Part shown: one piece after another, positions 32,237 to 41,531 of the stretch
Layout: the number at the start of each line of letters is the position of its first letter
How positions within the stretch are numbered: the first letter of the stretch is position 1
Source: Nocardioides daphniae
Lineage (GTDB): Bacteria; Actinomycetota; Actinomycetes; Propionibacteriales; Nocardioidaceae
Reading direction: 5' to 3'
Assembly (NCBI RefSeq): GCF_004777465.1
Contig: NZ_CP038462.1
Location: 1,550,001 to 1,614,000 of the forward strand
Length of the DNA stretch: 64,000 bases
Made by a program: the position numbers and the translations under genes
The notes under the pieces: generated by a model
Databases searched by the model: none
What the model saw: the letters and a program-made list of their open reading frames with translations, nothing else
Told to the model about the DNA's origin: nothing

Positions 32237-33168
32237 TGCGCATCGTCTTCGCCGGCACCCCCGAGGTCGCCGTCCCGTCCCTCAACGCCTTCATCGACTC
32301 CGACCACGAGGTCGTCGCCGTCGTGACGCGTCCCGACGCCCCCTCCGGCCGCGGCCGCAAGCTCGTGGCGAGCCCGGTGGCGCAGCGCGCCGAGGAGCTG
32401 GGCATCCCGGTGCTGAAGCCGGAGCACCCGCGCGACGAGGAGTTCCAGGCGCAGCTGCGCGAGCTGGCCCCGGACGCCTGCCCGGTGGTCGCCTACGGCG
32501 CGCTGCTGCCGCAGTCCGCCCTCGACATCCCCACCCACGGCTGGATCAACCTGCACTTCTCGCTGCTCCCCGCCTGGCGTGGCGCTGCCCCCGTGCAGCA
32601 CTCCGTATGGGCCGGCGACGAGTTCACCGGTGCCACCACCTTCCGGATCGTCAAGGCGCTCGACGCCGGTCCGACCTTCGGCGTGATGACGGAGCGGATC
32701 CGGCCCGACGACACCTCCGGTGACCTGCTGGGCCGCCTGGCCGAGGCCGGCGCCCACCTGCTGGTGCAAACGATCTCCGGCATCGAGTCCGGCCAGATCG
32801 AGGCGCGCGAGCAGCCCGCGGACGGGATCTCGATCGCACCCAAGATCCTGGTCGAGCACGCCAAGATCGACTGGAGCGCCCCCGCAGTCGCCGTCGACCG
32901 CCAGATCCGGGCCTGCACCCCCGCGCCGGGCGCCTGGAGCACCCACGAGGGCGAGCGGATCAAGATCGGTCCGGTCACCCTGGCCGAGCGCGAGCCGCTC
33001 GAGCCCGGCGTCCTCGAGGTCACCAAGAACGCGGTGTTCATCGGCACCGGCACGGTGCCCGTGCAGCTCGGTGAGGTCAAGGCGTTCGGCAAGAAGCAGA
33101 TGCAGGCGGCCGACTGGGCCCGCGGCGTGCGCCTTGAGTCGGGCGTCCGGTTCGGCGCCGAGGACTGA
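32236..33168 (+). CDS. fmt: Methionyl-tRNA formyltransferase
   Basis: 310 residues. [19 protein letters not shown] start, [20 protein letters not shown] (catalytic Asn/His region) and [14 protein letters not shown]. Formylates initiator Met-tRNA with 10-formyl-THF. The C-terminal OB-like tRNA domain follows from about residue 210. Confidence 0.97.
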   Translation: MRIVFAGTPEVAVPSLNAFIDSDHEVVAVVTRPDAPSGRGRKLVASPVAQRAEELGIPVLKPEHPRDEEFQAQLRELAPDACPVVAYGALLPQSALDIPTHGWINLHFSLLPAWRGAAPVQHSVWAGDEFTGATTFRIVKALDAGPTFGVMTERIRPDDTSGDLLGRLAEAGAHLLVQTISGIESGQIEAREQPADGISIAPKILVEHAKIDWSAPAVAVDRQIRACTPAPGAWSTHEGERIKIGPVTLAEREPLEPGVLEVTKNAVFIGTGTVPVQLGEVKAFGKKQMQAADWARGVRLESGVRFGAED

Positions 33169-33201
33169 CGTACGTCCTTGCGCGTGCGTACGCTCGCAGG
33201 C

Positions 33202-33618
33202 ATGAGCCGTGCCGCACGCCCCGACGACGTGGACGCCATCTGTGCCGCGCTGCCCCAGACCGAGCTCGACACCACGTGGGGTGACGTCCCCACGTGGAAG
33301 GTGCCGCGCGGCGACAAGGGGCGGGGCTTCCTGCTCTACCGCCACCCCCACTCGTCGGCGATCAACCCCGAGACGGGCGACCTCTACGACGACCTGCTCG
33401 TCATCGTGACCGTAGGCCCGGCGGAGAAGGCCGAGCTGGTCGACGACCCGGACACCCCGTTCTTCACGATCGACCACTTCCGTCACACCAACGCCGTGCT
33501 CGTCCAGCAGTCCCGCCTCGGGGAGCTCACCGAGGACGAGCTGCGCGAGATCATCACCGACGCCTGGGCCGCCCGGGCCCCCAAGAGACTGGTCAAGGAG
33601 TTCTTCGCCCATGGGTGA
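33202..33618 (+). CDS. MmcQ/YjbR family protein
   Basis: 138 residues; a small DNA-binding-like fold (CyaY-like) of unknown role. WGDVPTWKVPRGDKGRGFLL and TIDHFRHTNAVLVQQSRLG are typical, and the C-terminal helix is ELREIITDAWAARAPKRL. ATG at 33202. It overlaps the start of rsmB by 8 nt. Confidence 0.75.
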   Translation: MSRAARPDDVDAICAALPQTELDTTWGDVPTWKVPRGDKGRGFLLYRHPHSSAINPETGDLYDDLLVIVTVGPAEKAELVDDPDTPFFTIDHFRHTNAVLVQQSRLGELTEDELREIITDAWAARAPKRLVKEFFAHG

Positions 33619-34993
33619 GCCCACGCGACGCCGCCACGGCGCCCGCCGCCAGAGTCGTCCCGGCCCCGGCACCGCCCCGCCGTCGCGCCCCCGTGTGGAC
33701 CCGTCCCGCCGGGCCGCGTGGGAGGTGCTGAAGGCGGTCCGCGTCGACGACGCCTACGCCAACCTGGTGCTGCCCCAGGTCCTGGAGAAGTACCGGCTGA
33801 CCGGTCGCGACGCCGCCTTCACGACCGAGCTCGCCGCGGGCGCGATCCGCGGCCAGGGCACGTACGACGCGATCATCGACGTCTGCCTCACCAAGCCGAA
33901 GCTGGAGGGCAAGGTCCGCGACGTGCTGCGCCTCGGCGCCCACCAGCTGCTGGCGATGCGGGTGCCCGACCACGCCGCGATCGCGACCAGCGTCGAGCTG
34001 ACCCGCGACCGCGTCGGCCAGGGGCCCACCGGACTCGTCAACGCGGTGCTCCGCAAGGTGGCCGCCCAGGACCTGGCTGCGTGGGTCGACCAGGTGGCGC
34101 CCGGCGCGCCCGGCTCCACCGCGCGCCTGGCCGTCGCCACCTCCCACCCGGCCTGGGTGGTCGACGCGCTCGCCGAGGCACTCGACGGCCACGGCCGTGA
34201 CGTCTCCGAGCTTCCGGCGCTCCTCGAGGCCGACAACGCTGCCCCGCAGGTCACCCTCGTCGCCCGCCCCGGGCTGGTGGACGACGACGAGATGCGGGCC
34301 GCCGGCGCCGAGCCCACCGGCCGGTCGCCGTACGCCTGGACCTGGGGTGGCGGCGACCTGACCGCCGTCCCTGCGATCGTGCAGGGGCGCGCCGGCGTCC
34401 AGGACGAGGGCTCCCAGCGGGTGGCCCTGGCGCTGGCCGACGCGACGGTCGAGGGCCGTGACGAGCGCTGGCTCGACCTGTGCGCGGGCCCGGGTGGCAA
34501 GAGCGCCCTGCTCGCCGCCCTGGCCGCGCAGCGGGGGGGCAAGGTGCTGGCCAACGAGGCGCAGCACCACCGTGCCCAGCTCGTGTCGCGCGGCGTGCGC
34601 TCGGTGCAGGACGGGATGCTCGGGGTGGTCACCGGCGACGGCACCCGTCCCGCCTGGCGCCCCGACACCTTCGACCGGGCGCTCGTCGACGCCCCGTGCT
34701 CGGGCCTCGGCGCGCTGCGCCGACGCCCTGAGTCGCGCTGGCGACGCAGGCCCAGCGACGTCGACACCCTGGTGCGGCTGCAGCGAGCCCTCCTGGTCAC
34801 CGCCCTGGACGCCGTACGTCCCGGCGGCGTCGTCGTCTACGCGACCTGCTCACCGGTGGTCGCGGAGACCGTCGGTGTGGTGTCGGCGGTGCTCCGGGCC
34901 CGCGACGACGCCCACCTGGAGACGTCGTGGCAGCTGTGGCCGCACCTGGACGGCTGCGACGCGATGTACGCCGCCACCCTGCGCCGCACCTGA
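33611..34993 (+). CDS. rsmB: 16S rRNA m5C methyltransferase RsmB family
   Basis: 460 residues. An N-terminal NusB-like RNA-binding domain (RRAAWEVLKAVRVDDAYANL) precedes a SAM-dependent methyltransferase: LDLCAGPGGKSALLAALAA, LVDAPCSGLGALRRRPESRW with the first catalytic Cys, and VVYATCSPVVAET with the second. Expected to methylate C967 of 16S rRNA. Starts inside the preceding gene (8-nt overlap). Confidence 0.92.
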   Translation: MGEPTRRRHGARRQSRPGPGTAPPSRPRVDPSRRAAWEVLKAVRVDDAYANLVLPQVLEKYRLTGRDAAFTTELAAGAIRGQGTYDAIIDVCLTKPKLEGKVRDVLRLGAHQLLAMRVPDHAAIATSVELTRDRVGQGPTGLVNAVLRKVAAQDLAAWVDQVAPGAPGSTARLAVATSHPAWVVDALAEALDGHGRDVSELPALLEADNAAPQVTLVARPGLVDDDEMRAAGAEPTGRSPYAWTWGGGDLTAVPAIVQGRAGVQDEGSQRVALALADATVEGRDERWLDLCAGPGGKSALLAALAAQRGGKVLANEAQHHRAQLVSRGVRSVQDGMLGVVTGDGTRPAWRPDTFDRALVDAPCSGLGALRRRPESRWRRRPSDVDTLVRLQRALLVTALDAVRPGGVVVYATCSPVVAETVGVVSAVLRARDDAHLETSWQLWPHLDGCDAMYAATLRRT

Positions 34994-35044
34994 CGACCCG
35001 TGCCGGTCGAGCCCCGGTGGCAGCGCCGGCGACCGTCCATCCCC

Positions 35045-35050
35045 TAGGTT
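35045..35050 (+). promoter_or_regulatory. -10 element TAGGTT for a leaderless LigD-polymerase transcript
   Basis: Ends 7 nt before the ATG at 35058. No ribosome site is seen. Confidence 0.5.
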
Positions 35051-35057
35051 GGCAGCC

Positions 35058-36071
35058 ATGGGGAGCTCACCGTTCGTCGAGATCGAGGTCGAGGACCGCG
35101 TCGTCAAGGTGACCAACCCCGAACGGGTCTACTTCCCGGAGATCGGGGCCACCAAGCTCGACCTGCTGGAGTACTACCTCAGCGTCGGCGACGGCATCGT
35201 CAACGCGCTCTTCGAGCGCCCGTGCATGCTGCACCGCTTCCCGAAGGGGCTGGCGGGGGAGAAGGTGCACCAGAAGCGGATCCCGAAGGGCGCCCCCGAC
35301 TGGGTGGAGACCGTCGAGCTCTACTTCCCGCGCTACGGCCGCACCGCCGACGAGCTCTGCGTGACCTCGCTGGCCAGCGTCGCCTGGGCGGTGCAGATGT
35401 CGACCGTCGAGTTCCACCCGTGGAACAGCCGACGCGCCGACACCGAGAAGCCCGACGAGTGGCGGATCGACCTCGACCCCGGTCCCGAGTGTGACTGGGC
35501 GCGGGTGCAGCGTGTCGCCGGGGTGGTCCACGAGGTGCTCGACGAGCTCGGCGCCGTGGGCTTCCCCAAGACCAGCGGTGGCAGCGGGCTGCACGTCTAC
35601 GTGCGGATCCCGCCCGACCACGGCTTCGCCGACGTACGCCGTGCGGCCCACGCCTTCGCCCGCGAGGTCGAGCGCCGCGCCCCCGACGACGTGACGACCG
35701 CCTGGTGGCGCAAGGACCGCGACCCCGCGCAGCTCTTCGTCGACTACAACCAGAACACCCGCGACCACACGATCGCCTCGGCCTACTCCGTACGCGGCGT
35801 GCCCAACGCCCAGGTCAGCGCCCCGGTCGCGTGGGACGAGGTCGACGACTGCGAGCCAGCCGACTTCACGATCGCCACGGTGCCCGCGCGCTACGCCCGA
35901 CTCGGCGACCTGCACGCCGAGATCGACGACCATCCCTTCGACATCGGCCCGCTGCTGGAGTGGGCGCAGCGGGACGAGGCGCAGTCGGACGACGAGCAGG
36001 GGGACGAGGAGCAGGGGGACGAGGAGCAGGGGGACGGACCGGCGGACGAGGACGCCGCTCCCGGCGCCTAG
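35058..36071 (+). CDS. LigD-type polymerase domain protein (archaeo-eukaryotic primase fold)
   Basis: 337 residues of the stand-alone LigD-Pol (non-homologous end-joining polymerase) family. KVTNPERVYFPEIGATKLDL, the metal motif WRIDLDPGPECDW, the SGGSGLHVYVRIPPD loop and LFVDYNQNTRDHTIASAYSV are all present. There is no ligase or phosphoesterase domain and no ku nearby. Such proteins can add ribonucleotides or fill gaps at breaks. The last 45 residues are a low-complexity acidic tail (DEEQGDEEQGD), absent from the domain itself. Confidence 0.88.
   Translation: MGSSPFVEIEVEDRVVKVTNPERVYFPEIGATKLDLLEYYLSVGDGIVNALFERPCMLHRFPKGLAGEKVHQKRIPKGAPDWVETVELYFPRYGRTADELCVTSLASVAWAVQMSTVEFHPWNSRRADTEKPDEWRIDLDPGPECDWARVQRVAGVVHEVLDELGAVGFPKTSGGSGLHVYVRIPPDHGFADVRRAAHAFAREVERRAPDDVTTAWWRKDRDPAQLFVDYNQNTRDHTIASAYSVRGVPNAQVSAPVAWDEVDDCEPADFTIATVPARYARLGDLHAEIDDHPFDIGPLLEWAQRDEAQSDDEQGDEEQGDEEQGDGPADEDAAPGA
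35985..36035 (+). repeat. 15-bp tandem repeat encoding an acidic tail
   Basis: GGACGAGGAGCAGGG repeats about three times in frame and encodes (D-E-E-Q-G)n at the C-terminus of the LigD-type polymerase. Confidence 0.8.
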
Positions 36072-36074
36072 AAT
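36069..36074 (+). promoter_or_regulatory. -10 element TAGAAT for a leaderless rpe transcript
   Basis: A near-consensus -10 that starts with the last base of the previous stop codon and ends 6 nt before the rpe GTG at 36081. Confidence 0.55.
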
Positions 36075-36080
36075 CGCTGC

Positions 36081-36747
36081 GTGGGTATCCAGATCACGCC
36101 GTCCATCCTCAACACCGACTTCTCCCGCCTGGGCGAGGAGATCAGCCGCATCTCCAGCGCCGACATGGTGCACGTGGACGTCATGGACAACCACTTCGTG
36201 CCGAACCTGACCTTCGGGCCGTCGATGGTCGAGGCGCTCAGCCGGGCCACCGACATCCCGCTCGACGCGCACCTGATGATCGAGGACGCCGACCGCAACG
36301 CCCCGGCGTACGCGGAGGCCGGCGCGAGCAGCGTGACCTTCCACGTCGAGGCCGCCAAGGCTCCGATCCGCCTGGCCCGCGAGATCCGCGCCCTGGGCGC
36401 CCGCGCCTCGATGGCGCTGAAGCCCGCGACGCCGATCGAGCCCTACGAAGACCTCCTGCCGGAGCTCGACATGCTCCTGGTCATGACGGTCGAGCCCGGC
36501 TTCGGCGGCCAGAAGTTCCTCGACCTGTGCCTGCCCAAGATCCGCCGCGCCCGCGCCCTGATGGAGAAGCACGGCGTCGAGACCTGGCTCCAGGTCGACG
36601 GGGGTCAGCCTCGAGACCATCGAGCGGTGCGCCGAGGCCGGCGCCGACGTCTTCGTGGCCGGTTCCGCGGTCTACTCGGCCGCCGACCCCGACGCGATGG
36701 TCCGCCAGCTCAAGGCCACCGCCGAGGCGGCCAGCCCGCTGGTCTGA
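36081..36747 (+). CDS. rpe: Ribulose-phosphate 3-epimerase, one apparent frameshift
   Basis: Interconverts ribulose-5-P and xylulose-5-P in the pentose phosphate pathway, supplying ribulose-5-P for riboflavin synthesis next door. [44 protein letters not shown] and [14 protein letters not shown] are intact. The frame breaks in the G run at 36600-36604; two more G restore [19 protein letters not shown] and a total of about 222 residues. GTG start. Confidence 0.94.
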
Positions 36748-36790
36748 GGCCCCTGCGGGGGCAGCGTGGTCTCACTCACTGCGACGACCG

Positions 36791-36819
36791 TTCCGGTCCG
36801 ACCGGGGGTGGGTTATGGT
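36791..36819 (+). promoter_or_regulatory. Promoter of the riboflavin operon
   Basis: TTCCGG (36791-36796) and TATGGT (36814-36819) are 17 bp apart; a start near 36826 lies just ahead of the FMN riboswitch. Confidence 0.5.
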
Positions 36820-36841
36820 TCAACCACGAGTTGACAAGCTC

Positions 36842-36966
36842 GCGTGCTCTGGGGCGGTGAAATTCCGCACCGGCGGTGAAAGTCCGCGACCCGACCACCA
36901 CCAGTGGCCGGTTGAGCAGGTGAAATTCCTGCACCGACGGTTAAAGTCCGGATGAGAAGCGCACGC
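36842..36966 (+). promoter_or_regulatory. FMN riboswitch (RFN element)
   Basis: All conserved RFN blocks are present: GGGGCGGTGAAATTCCGCAC, CGGCGGTGAAAGTCCGCGAC, GCAGGTGAAATTCCTGCACC, GACGGTTAAAGTCCGGATGA and GAGAAGC. The closing P1 stem pairs GCGTGC (36842-36847) with GCACGC (36961-36966). Downstream, GTCCCGC-GAGA-GCGGAC (37020-37036) lies directly before the ribD ribosome site and no U-tract terminator is seen, so control is probably at translation start. Confidence 0.97.
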
Positions 36967-37050
36967 AGGTGAGTCCGTGCAGCCGTGCTGTCTGCCCAGA
37001 CCACCCAGCCACCCTCCAGGTCCCGCGAGAGCGGACAGGAGAGCGTGGCC

Positions 37051-38139
37051 ATGACGGACAGCACCGCCGAGCGGGCAGCCATGCAGCGCGCCCTCGCGCT
37101 GGCTGCCACCGCTGGCGTGCCACTGGGCCCGAACCCGCGCGTCGGCTGCGTCCTGCTCACCCCCGGCGACGTGGTCGCCGAGGGCTTCCACCGGGGAGCC
37201 GGTACGCCGCACGCCGAGGCCGACGCCCTGGCCCGCGCCGGCACCGCCGCCCGCGGCACGACCGCCGTGGTCACTCTCGAGCCGTGCAACCACACCGGGC
37301 GGACCGGTCCCTGCGCCCAGGCGCTGCTCGCCGCCGGCGTGGCCCGCGTCGTCTTCGCCCAGGCAGACCCCACCCCGGTCGCGGCCGGGGGAGCCGACAC
37401 CCTGCGCGCCGCCGGCGTCGACGTGAAGGGCGGCCTGCTGGCCGAGGAGTCCGCCCACCTCAACCGGGCCTGGACCTTCGGCGTGGCCCACGACCGCCCG
37501 CTCGTCACCTGGAAGTTCGCGACCACGCTCGACGGCCGTAGCGCCGCCGCCGACGGCACCAGCCGGTGGGTCAGCGGTCCCGCCTCGCGCCTCGACACCC
37601 ACCGCCTGCGCGGCGAGTGCGACACGATGCTGGTCGGCACGAGCACCGCCGTGATCGACGACCCGCAGCTCACCGTCCGCGGCGCCGACGACCAGCCGCT
37701 CGCACACCAGCCGCTGCGCGCCGTGATGGGCCTGCGTGACCTGCCGGCCGACCTGCGCGTGCTCGACGACAGCGCACCGTCGCTGCGGCTGCTCACCCGC
37801 GACCCCGCCGCCGCGCTGGCCGAGCTCTTCGCCCTCGGGCGGCGCCACGTCTTCCTGGAGGGCGGACCGCGCCTGGCCGCCGCCTTCCTGCGCGCCGGCC
37901 TCGTCGACGAGGTCGTCACCTACGTCGCCCCGATGCTCCTGGGGGCGGGCCGCTCGTCGGTCGCCGACCTCGGCATCACCACCATCGCCGGCGCCCTCCA
38001 CCTGGAGCCCACCGACGTCACCGTGCTCGGCAGCGGCGCCGAGACCAACGTACGCCTGACCATGACCCCGCGGTACGACGCCGTCGTCACCGCGCACCCC
38101 GGAGACGCCGCGCGCGTCGCCCTGCGAGAGGACCACTGA
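37051..38139 (+). CDS. ribD: Riboflavin biosynthesis deaminase/reductase RibD
   Basis: 362 residues. Deaminase domain: PHAEADALARAG and TLEPCNHTGRTGPCAQALL (zinc HAE and PCxxxGxxxPC). Reductase domain from about residue 145: VTWKFATTLDGRSAAADGTS, VFLEGGPRLAAAFLRAG. Converts the first pyrimidine intermediate in two steps. The ATG at 37051 has AGGAGAG 7 nt upstream; upstream in-frame GTGs would include the leader hairpin and are unlikely. Confidence 0.96.
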   Translation: MTDSTAERAAMQRALALAATAGVPLGPNPRVGCVLLTPGDVVAEGFHRGAGTPHAEADALARAGTAARGTTAVVTLEPCNHTGRTGPCAQALLAAGVARVVFAQADPTPVAAGGADTLRAAGVDVKGGLLAEESAHLNRAWTFGVAHDRPLVTWKFATTLDGRSAAADGTSRWVSGPASRLDTHRLRGECDTMLVGTSTAVIDDPQLTVRGADDQPLAHQPLRAVMGLRDLPADLRVLDDSAPSLRLLTRDPAAALAELFALGRRHVFLEGGPRLAAAFLRAGLVDEVVTYVAPMLLGAGRSSVADLGITTIAGALHLEPTDVTVLGSGAETNVRLTMTPRYDAVVTAHPGDAARVALREDH

Positions 38140-38140
38140 G

Positions 38141-38787
38141 ATGTTCACCGGCATCGTCGAGGAGCTGGGCACCGTCCACGCCGTGGAGGACCAGTCCGAC
38201 GCCATCCGCCTCACCGTCCGGGCCGAGACCGTGCTCGACGACGTCCACCTGGGCGACTCGATCGCGGTCAACGGCTGCTGCCTCACCGTGAGCGCCGTCG
38301 GCGCGAGCGCTGACGGGGGAGCGGTCGACCTGTGGACCGCCGACCTCATGCAGGAGACGTTGGACCGCACCAGCCTGGCCGGGGTGAAGCCCGGCGACCG
38401 GGTCAACCTGGAGCGCGCCGTCACCGCCGACAAGCGGCTCGGAGGCCACATCGTCCAGGGCCACGTCGACGGCGTCGGCGAGGTGGTGCGTCGTCTCCCC
38501 AGCGAGCACTGGGAGGTCGTCGAGCTCACGCTCCCGGCCGAGCTCGCCCCCTACCTGGTGGAGAGGGCTCCATCACCGTCGACGGGGTCAGCCTGACCGT
38601 CGTCGACGTCACCGACACGACCTTCACGGTCAGCCTGATCCCCGAGACGCTCGCCCGCACCACGCTGGGCTTCCGCGAGGTCGGCGACCGGGTCAACCTG
38701 GAGACGGACGTGATCGCCAAGCACGTCGCCAAGCTGGTCAAGGCCTACCTGCCGTCCGGCACGCAGCACGAGGAGAAGAACGCATGA
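38141..38787 (+). CDS. ribE: Riboflavin synthase alpha chain, one apparent frameshift
   Basis: Dismutates two lumazine molecules to riboflavin. Two lumazine-binding repeats: MFTGIVEELGTVHAVED with GDSIAVNGCCLTV, and the second with GSITVDGVSLTVVDV. The frame breaks near 38564 (GAGAGGG; one A missing from GAGAAGGG), and repair gives about 215 residues. Directly after ribD; ATGA overlap with ribM. Confidence 0.95.
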
Positions 38788-39509
38788 GCATCCTGCAGTG
38801 GCTCTTCGACGGGACCATCCCCGTCGGGAACAGCTTCCTGAGCGTGCCGGAGGTGCTGGGCAACGTCTTCGGGCTCGCCAGCGCCATCCTCGGCATGAAG
38901 CGCTGGATGCTCGCCTGGCCGATCGGCCTGGTCGGCAACGTCCTGCTCTTCTTCGTCTTCACCACCGGCTCGATCGCCGAGATCGGCGACCAGCCGCTGT
39001 GGGGCCAGGCCGGCCGGCAGATCTTCTTCGCCGCCGTCAGCCTCTACGGCTGGTGGCGCTGGAGCCAGGAGAAGCGCAACGGTGCGGGGGCGGGTGCCGC
39101 GGCGATCACGCCGCGCTGGGCCACCTGGTCCGAGCGCGGGGTCCTGGTCGGGGCCGGCCTGGTCGTCTGGCTCGCCACCTGGGCCGTCTTCACCCAGATC
39201 GGTTCCTGGAACCCGCCCACCGAGGCATGGATCGTCGCCGGCTCCATGCTCGCGACCTGGGGCATGGCGCGTGGCTGGGTCGAGTTCTGGCTGGTGTGGA
39301 TCGCGGTCGACGTGGTCGGCGTCTGGAGCCTCGCCACCTCCCACTACCCGGCGCACGCCACGATCGGCATGTACCTCTTCTACGCCTTTTTCGTGGTGCT
39401 CGGCTTCTTCACCTGGTGGCGTGCCGCGAGCGAGGACGACGGTGAGCCGCCACTGGTGCACGACTGGGGCACCGGTGAGGCTGCGGAGACCGGGCAGGTG
39501 ACGGCATGA
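38784..39509 (+). CDS. ribM: PnuC-family transporter, probably riboflavin transporter RibM
   Basis: 241 residues with about seven predicted membrane helices (for example [49 protein letters not shown]). PnuC motifs such as [10 protein letters not shown] and the second half [14 protein letters not shown] are present. PnuC-like proteins inside FMN-riboswitch riboflavin operons of actinobacteria have been shown to carry riboflavin (RibM), and this one is coupled by 4-nt overlaps to ribE and ribBA, so RibM is preferred over a nicotinamide riboside role. Confidence 0.85.
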   Translation: MSILQWLFDGTIPVGNSFLSVPEVLGNVFGLASAILGMKRWMLAWPIGLVGNVLLFFVFTTGSIAEIGDQPLWGQAGRQIFFAAVSLYGWWRWSQEKRNGAGAGAAAITPRWATWSERGVLVGAGLVVWLATWAVFTQIGSWNPPTEAWIVAGSMLATWGMARGWVEFWLVWIAVDVVGVWSLATSHYPAHATIGMYLFYAFFVVLGFFTWWRAASEDDGEPPLVHDWGTGEAAETGQVTA

Positions 39510-40732
39510 GCACGCTGCGGCTTGACCCCGTGGAGCAGGCGATCGCCGACATCGCCGCCGGCAAGGCCGTCGTGGTCGTCGACGACGAGGACCGCGAGAA
39601 CGAGGGCGACATCATCTTCGCCGCCGAGAAGGCGACCACCGAGCTGATGGCCTTCACCATCCGGCACTCCAGCGGCGTGATCTGCGTGCCGATGCCGGCC
39701 GCCGAGCTCGCCCACCTCGACATCGGGCTGATGACCCCGCACAACCAGGACCCCCTCAGGACGGCCTACACGGTGTCGGTCGACGCCCGCGACGGCGTCT
39801 CCACCGGCATCTCGGCGGCCGACCGGGCCCGCACCGCGCGGCTGCTCGCCGACCCCGAGACGCAGCCCTTCGAGCTCACCCGCCCGGGCCACGTCTTCCC
39901 GCTGCGCTACCGCGAGGGCGGGGTGCTCGTACGCCGTGGGCACACCGAGGCGGCCGTCGACCTGGCCCGGCTCGCCGGTCTGGCCCCGGTCGGCGTCCTG
40001 GTCGAGATCGTCAACGACGACGGCACCATGAAGCGGGCCCCCGAGCTGCGGGAGTTCGCCGACGAGCACGGCCTGTCGATGATTTCCATCGAGGACTTGG
40101 TGCGCTTCCGTCGCCGCCACGAGATCAACGTCGAGCGGGCCGCCGTCACGGCGCTCCCCACCCCCTACGGGACCTTCACGGCCTACGGCTACCGCAACCC
40201 CGTGGAGGACTCCGAGCACGTGGCGCTGGTGCTCGGCGACGTCGGCACCGACGAACCGGTGCTGGCGCGGGTGCACTCGGAGTGCCTCACCGGTGACGTC
40301 TTCGGCTCCTACCGCTGTGACTGCGGACCCCAGCTGGAGGAGGCGCTCGAGCGGATCGCCGCGGAGGGGCGCGGCGTCGTCGTCTACCTGCGCGGCCACG
40401 AGGGGCGCGGCATCGGCCTGGTCTCCAAGCTCCAGGCGTACGCGCTCCAGGACGAGGGGCACGACACCGTCGACGCCAACCTCGAGCTGGGGCTGCCCGC
40501 CGACGCCCGCAACTACGGCGCCGCCACCCAGGTCCTCCGCGACCTGGGCGTGCAGTCGGTGCGGCTGCTGACCAACAACCCGGTCAAGTCGCAGCACCTC
40601 GGTGACTTCGGGGTGCCGGTGGTCGAGACGGTGGCGCTGACCATCCTCCCGACCGAGCACAACGTGCGCTACCTGCGCACCAAGCGTGACCGCATGGGTC
40701 ACACCATCGACAACCTGGAGGACGAGCAGTGA
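39506..40732 (+). CDS. ribBA: DHBP synthase / GTP cyclohydrolase II (RibBA)
   Basis: 408 residues. DHBP synthase half: [32 protein letters not shown], and [16 protein letters not shown] cyclohydrolase II half from about residue 210: [20 protein letters not shown] (zinc Cys), [14 protein letters not shown] and [12 protein letters not shown]. Provides both precursors of riboflavin. ATGA overlap with ribM and GTGA overlap with ribH. Confidence 0.97.
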   Translation: MSTLRLDPVEQAIADIAAGKAVVVVDDEDRENEGDIIFAAEKATTELMAFTIRHSSGVICVPMPAAELAHLDIGLMTPHNQDPLRTAYTVSVDARDGVSTGISAADRARTARLLADPETQPFELTRPGHVFPLRYREGGVLVRRGHTEAAVDLARLAGLAPVGVLVEIVNDDGTMKRAPELREFADEHGLSMISIEDLVRFRRRHEINVERAAVTALPTPYGTFTAYGYRNPVEDSEHVALVLGDVGTDEPVLARVHSECLTGDVFGSYRCDCGPQLEEALERIAAEGRGVVVYLRGHEGRGIGLVSKLQAYALQDEGHDTVDANLELGLPADARNYGAATQVLRDLGVQSVRLLTNNPVKSQHLGDFGVPVVETVALTILPTEHNVRYLRTKRDRMGHTIDNLEDEQ

Positions 40733-41208
40733 GTGGAGCAGGAGCACCCCAGAGCAAGCCCGTCGACTGCAGCGACCTCCGGGTCGCGGTGGTGGCCGCG
40801 AGCTGGCACACCGAGGTGATGGACGGGCTGCTGGCCGGGGCCCGTCGCGCCCTCGAGGCGTACGGTGCGACGGCCACGGAGCTGCGGGTGCCCGGCACCT
40901 TCGAGCTCCCGGTGGTCGCCCAGGCGCTCGGCGCCGAGGGCTACGACGCCGTGGTGGCGCTCGGCGTCGTGATCCGTGGCGGCACCCCGCACTTCGAGTA
41001 CGTCTGCTCCGCGGCGACCGACGGCCTGACCAGGGTCGCGCTCGACCACCGCGTCGCGATCGGTTTCGGCGTGCTCACCTGCGACACCGACGCCCAGGCC
41101 CTCGACCGGGCCGGCCTGCCCGGCTCCTCGGAGGACAAGGGGTGGGAGGCCACCTCGGCCGCACTGGAGACGGCGCGGCTGCTGCGCGACATCCGCTCCG
41201 ACAGGTGA
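40729..41208 (+). CDS. ribH: 6,7-dimethyl-8-ribityllumazine synthase
   Basis: 159 residues. [32 protein letters not shown] and [20 protein letters not shown] (catalytic His in PHFEYV) identify it. Forms icosahedral or pentameric lumazine synthase. Last gene of the riboflavin operon. Confidence 0.97.
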   Translation: MSGAGAPQSKPVDCSDLRVAVVAASWHTEVMDGLLAGARRALEAYGATATELRVPGTFELPVVAQALGAEGYDAVVALGVVIRGGTPHFEYVCSAATDGLTRVALDHRVAIGFGVLTCDTDAQALDRAGLPGSSEDKGWEATSAALETARLLRDIRSDR

Positions 41209-41243
41209 GTGGACCGAGGTGCGGCCCGCGCGCGGCGACCGCT

Positions 41244-41249
41244 TAGGCT
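41244..41249 (+). promoter_or_regulatory. -10 element TAGGCT for a leaderless hisE transcript
   Basis: Ends 7 nt before the hisE GTG at 41257. No ribosome site. Confidence 0.55.
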
Positions 41250-41256
41250 GGGGCCC

Positions 41257-41520
41257 GTGAAGACGTTCGAAGGTCTGTGGGACGAGCTCAACGAGATCGC
41301 CCGGACCCGCCCCGAGGGATCCGGCACGGTGCGCGCACTGGACGCCGGCGTCCATACGATCGGCAAGAAGCTGGTCGAGGAGGCTGCGGAGTCCTGGATG
41401 GCCGCCCGTTTCGAGGGCAAGGACGCCGCCGCCGAGGAGATCAGCCAGCTGCTCTACCACGCCCAGGTGCTGATGATCGCCAGCGGCCTGACCCTCGACG
41501 ACGTCTACGCCCACCTCTGA
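41257..41520 (+). CDS. hisE: Phosphoribosyl-ATP pyrophosphatase
   Basis: 87 residues, all-alpha MazG-like fold; second step of histidine synthesis. [39 protein letters not shown] and [18 protein letters not shown] contain the acidic metal ligands. The GTG at 41257 fits the family N-terminus VKTFE and the leaderless promoter. Stop 11 nt before hisG. Confidence 0.95.
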   Translation: MKTFEGLWDELNEIARTRPEGSGTVRALDAGVHTIGKKLVEEAAESWMAARFEGKDAAAEEISQLLYHAQVLMIASGLTLDDVYAHL

Positions 41521-41531
41521 GGACCCACCCC

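Noticed and set aside
36600..36604. Programmed frameshift in rpe or the other broken genes
   Set aside because: The same kind of break occurs in 13 unrelated genes, always as missing bases in short runs; no slippery heptamer plus pseudoknot pattern is shared.
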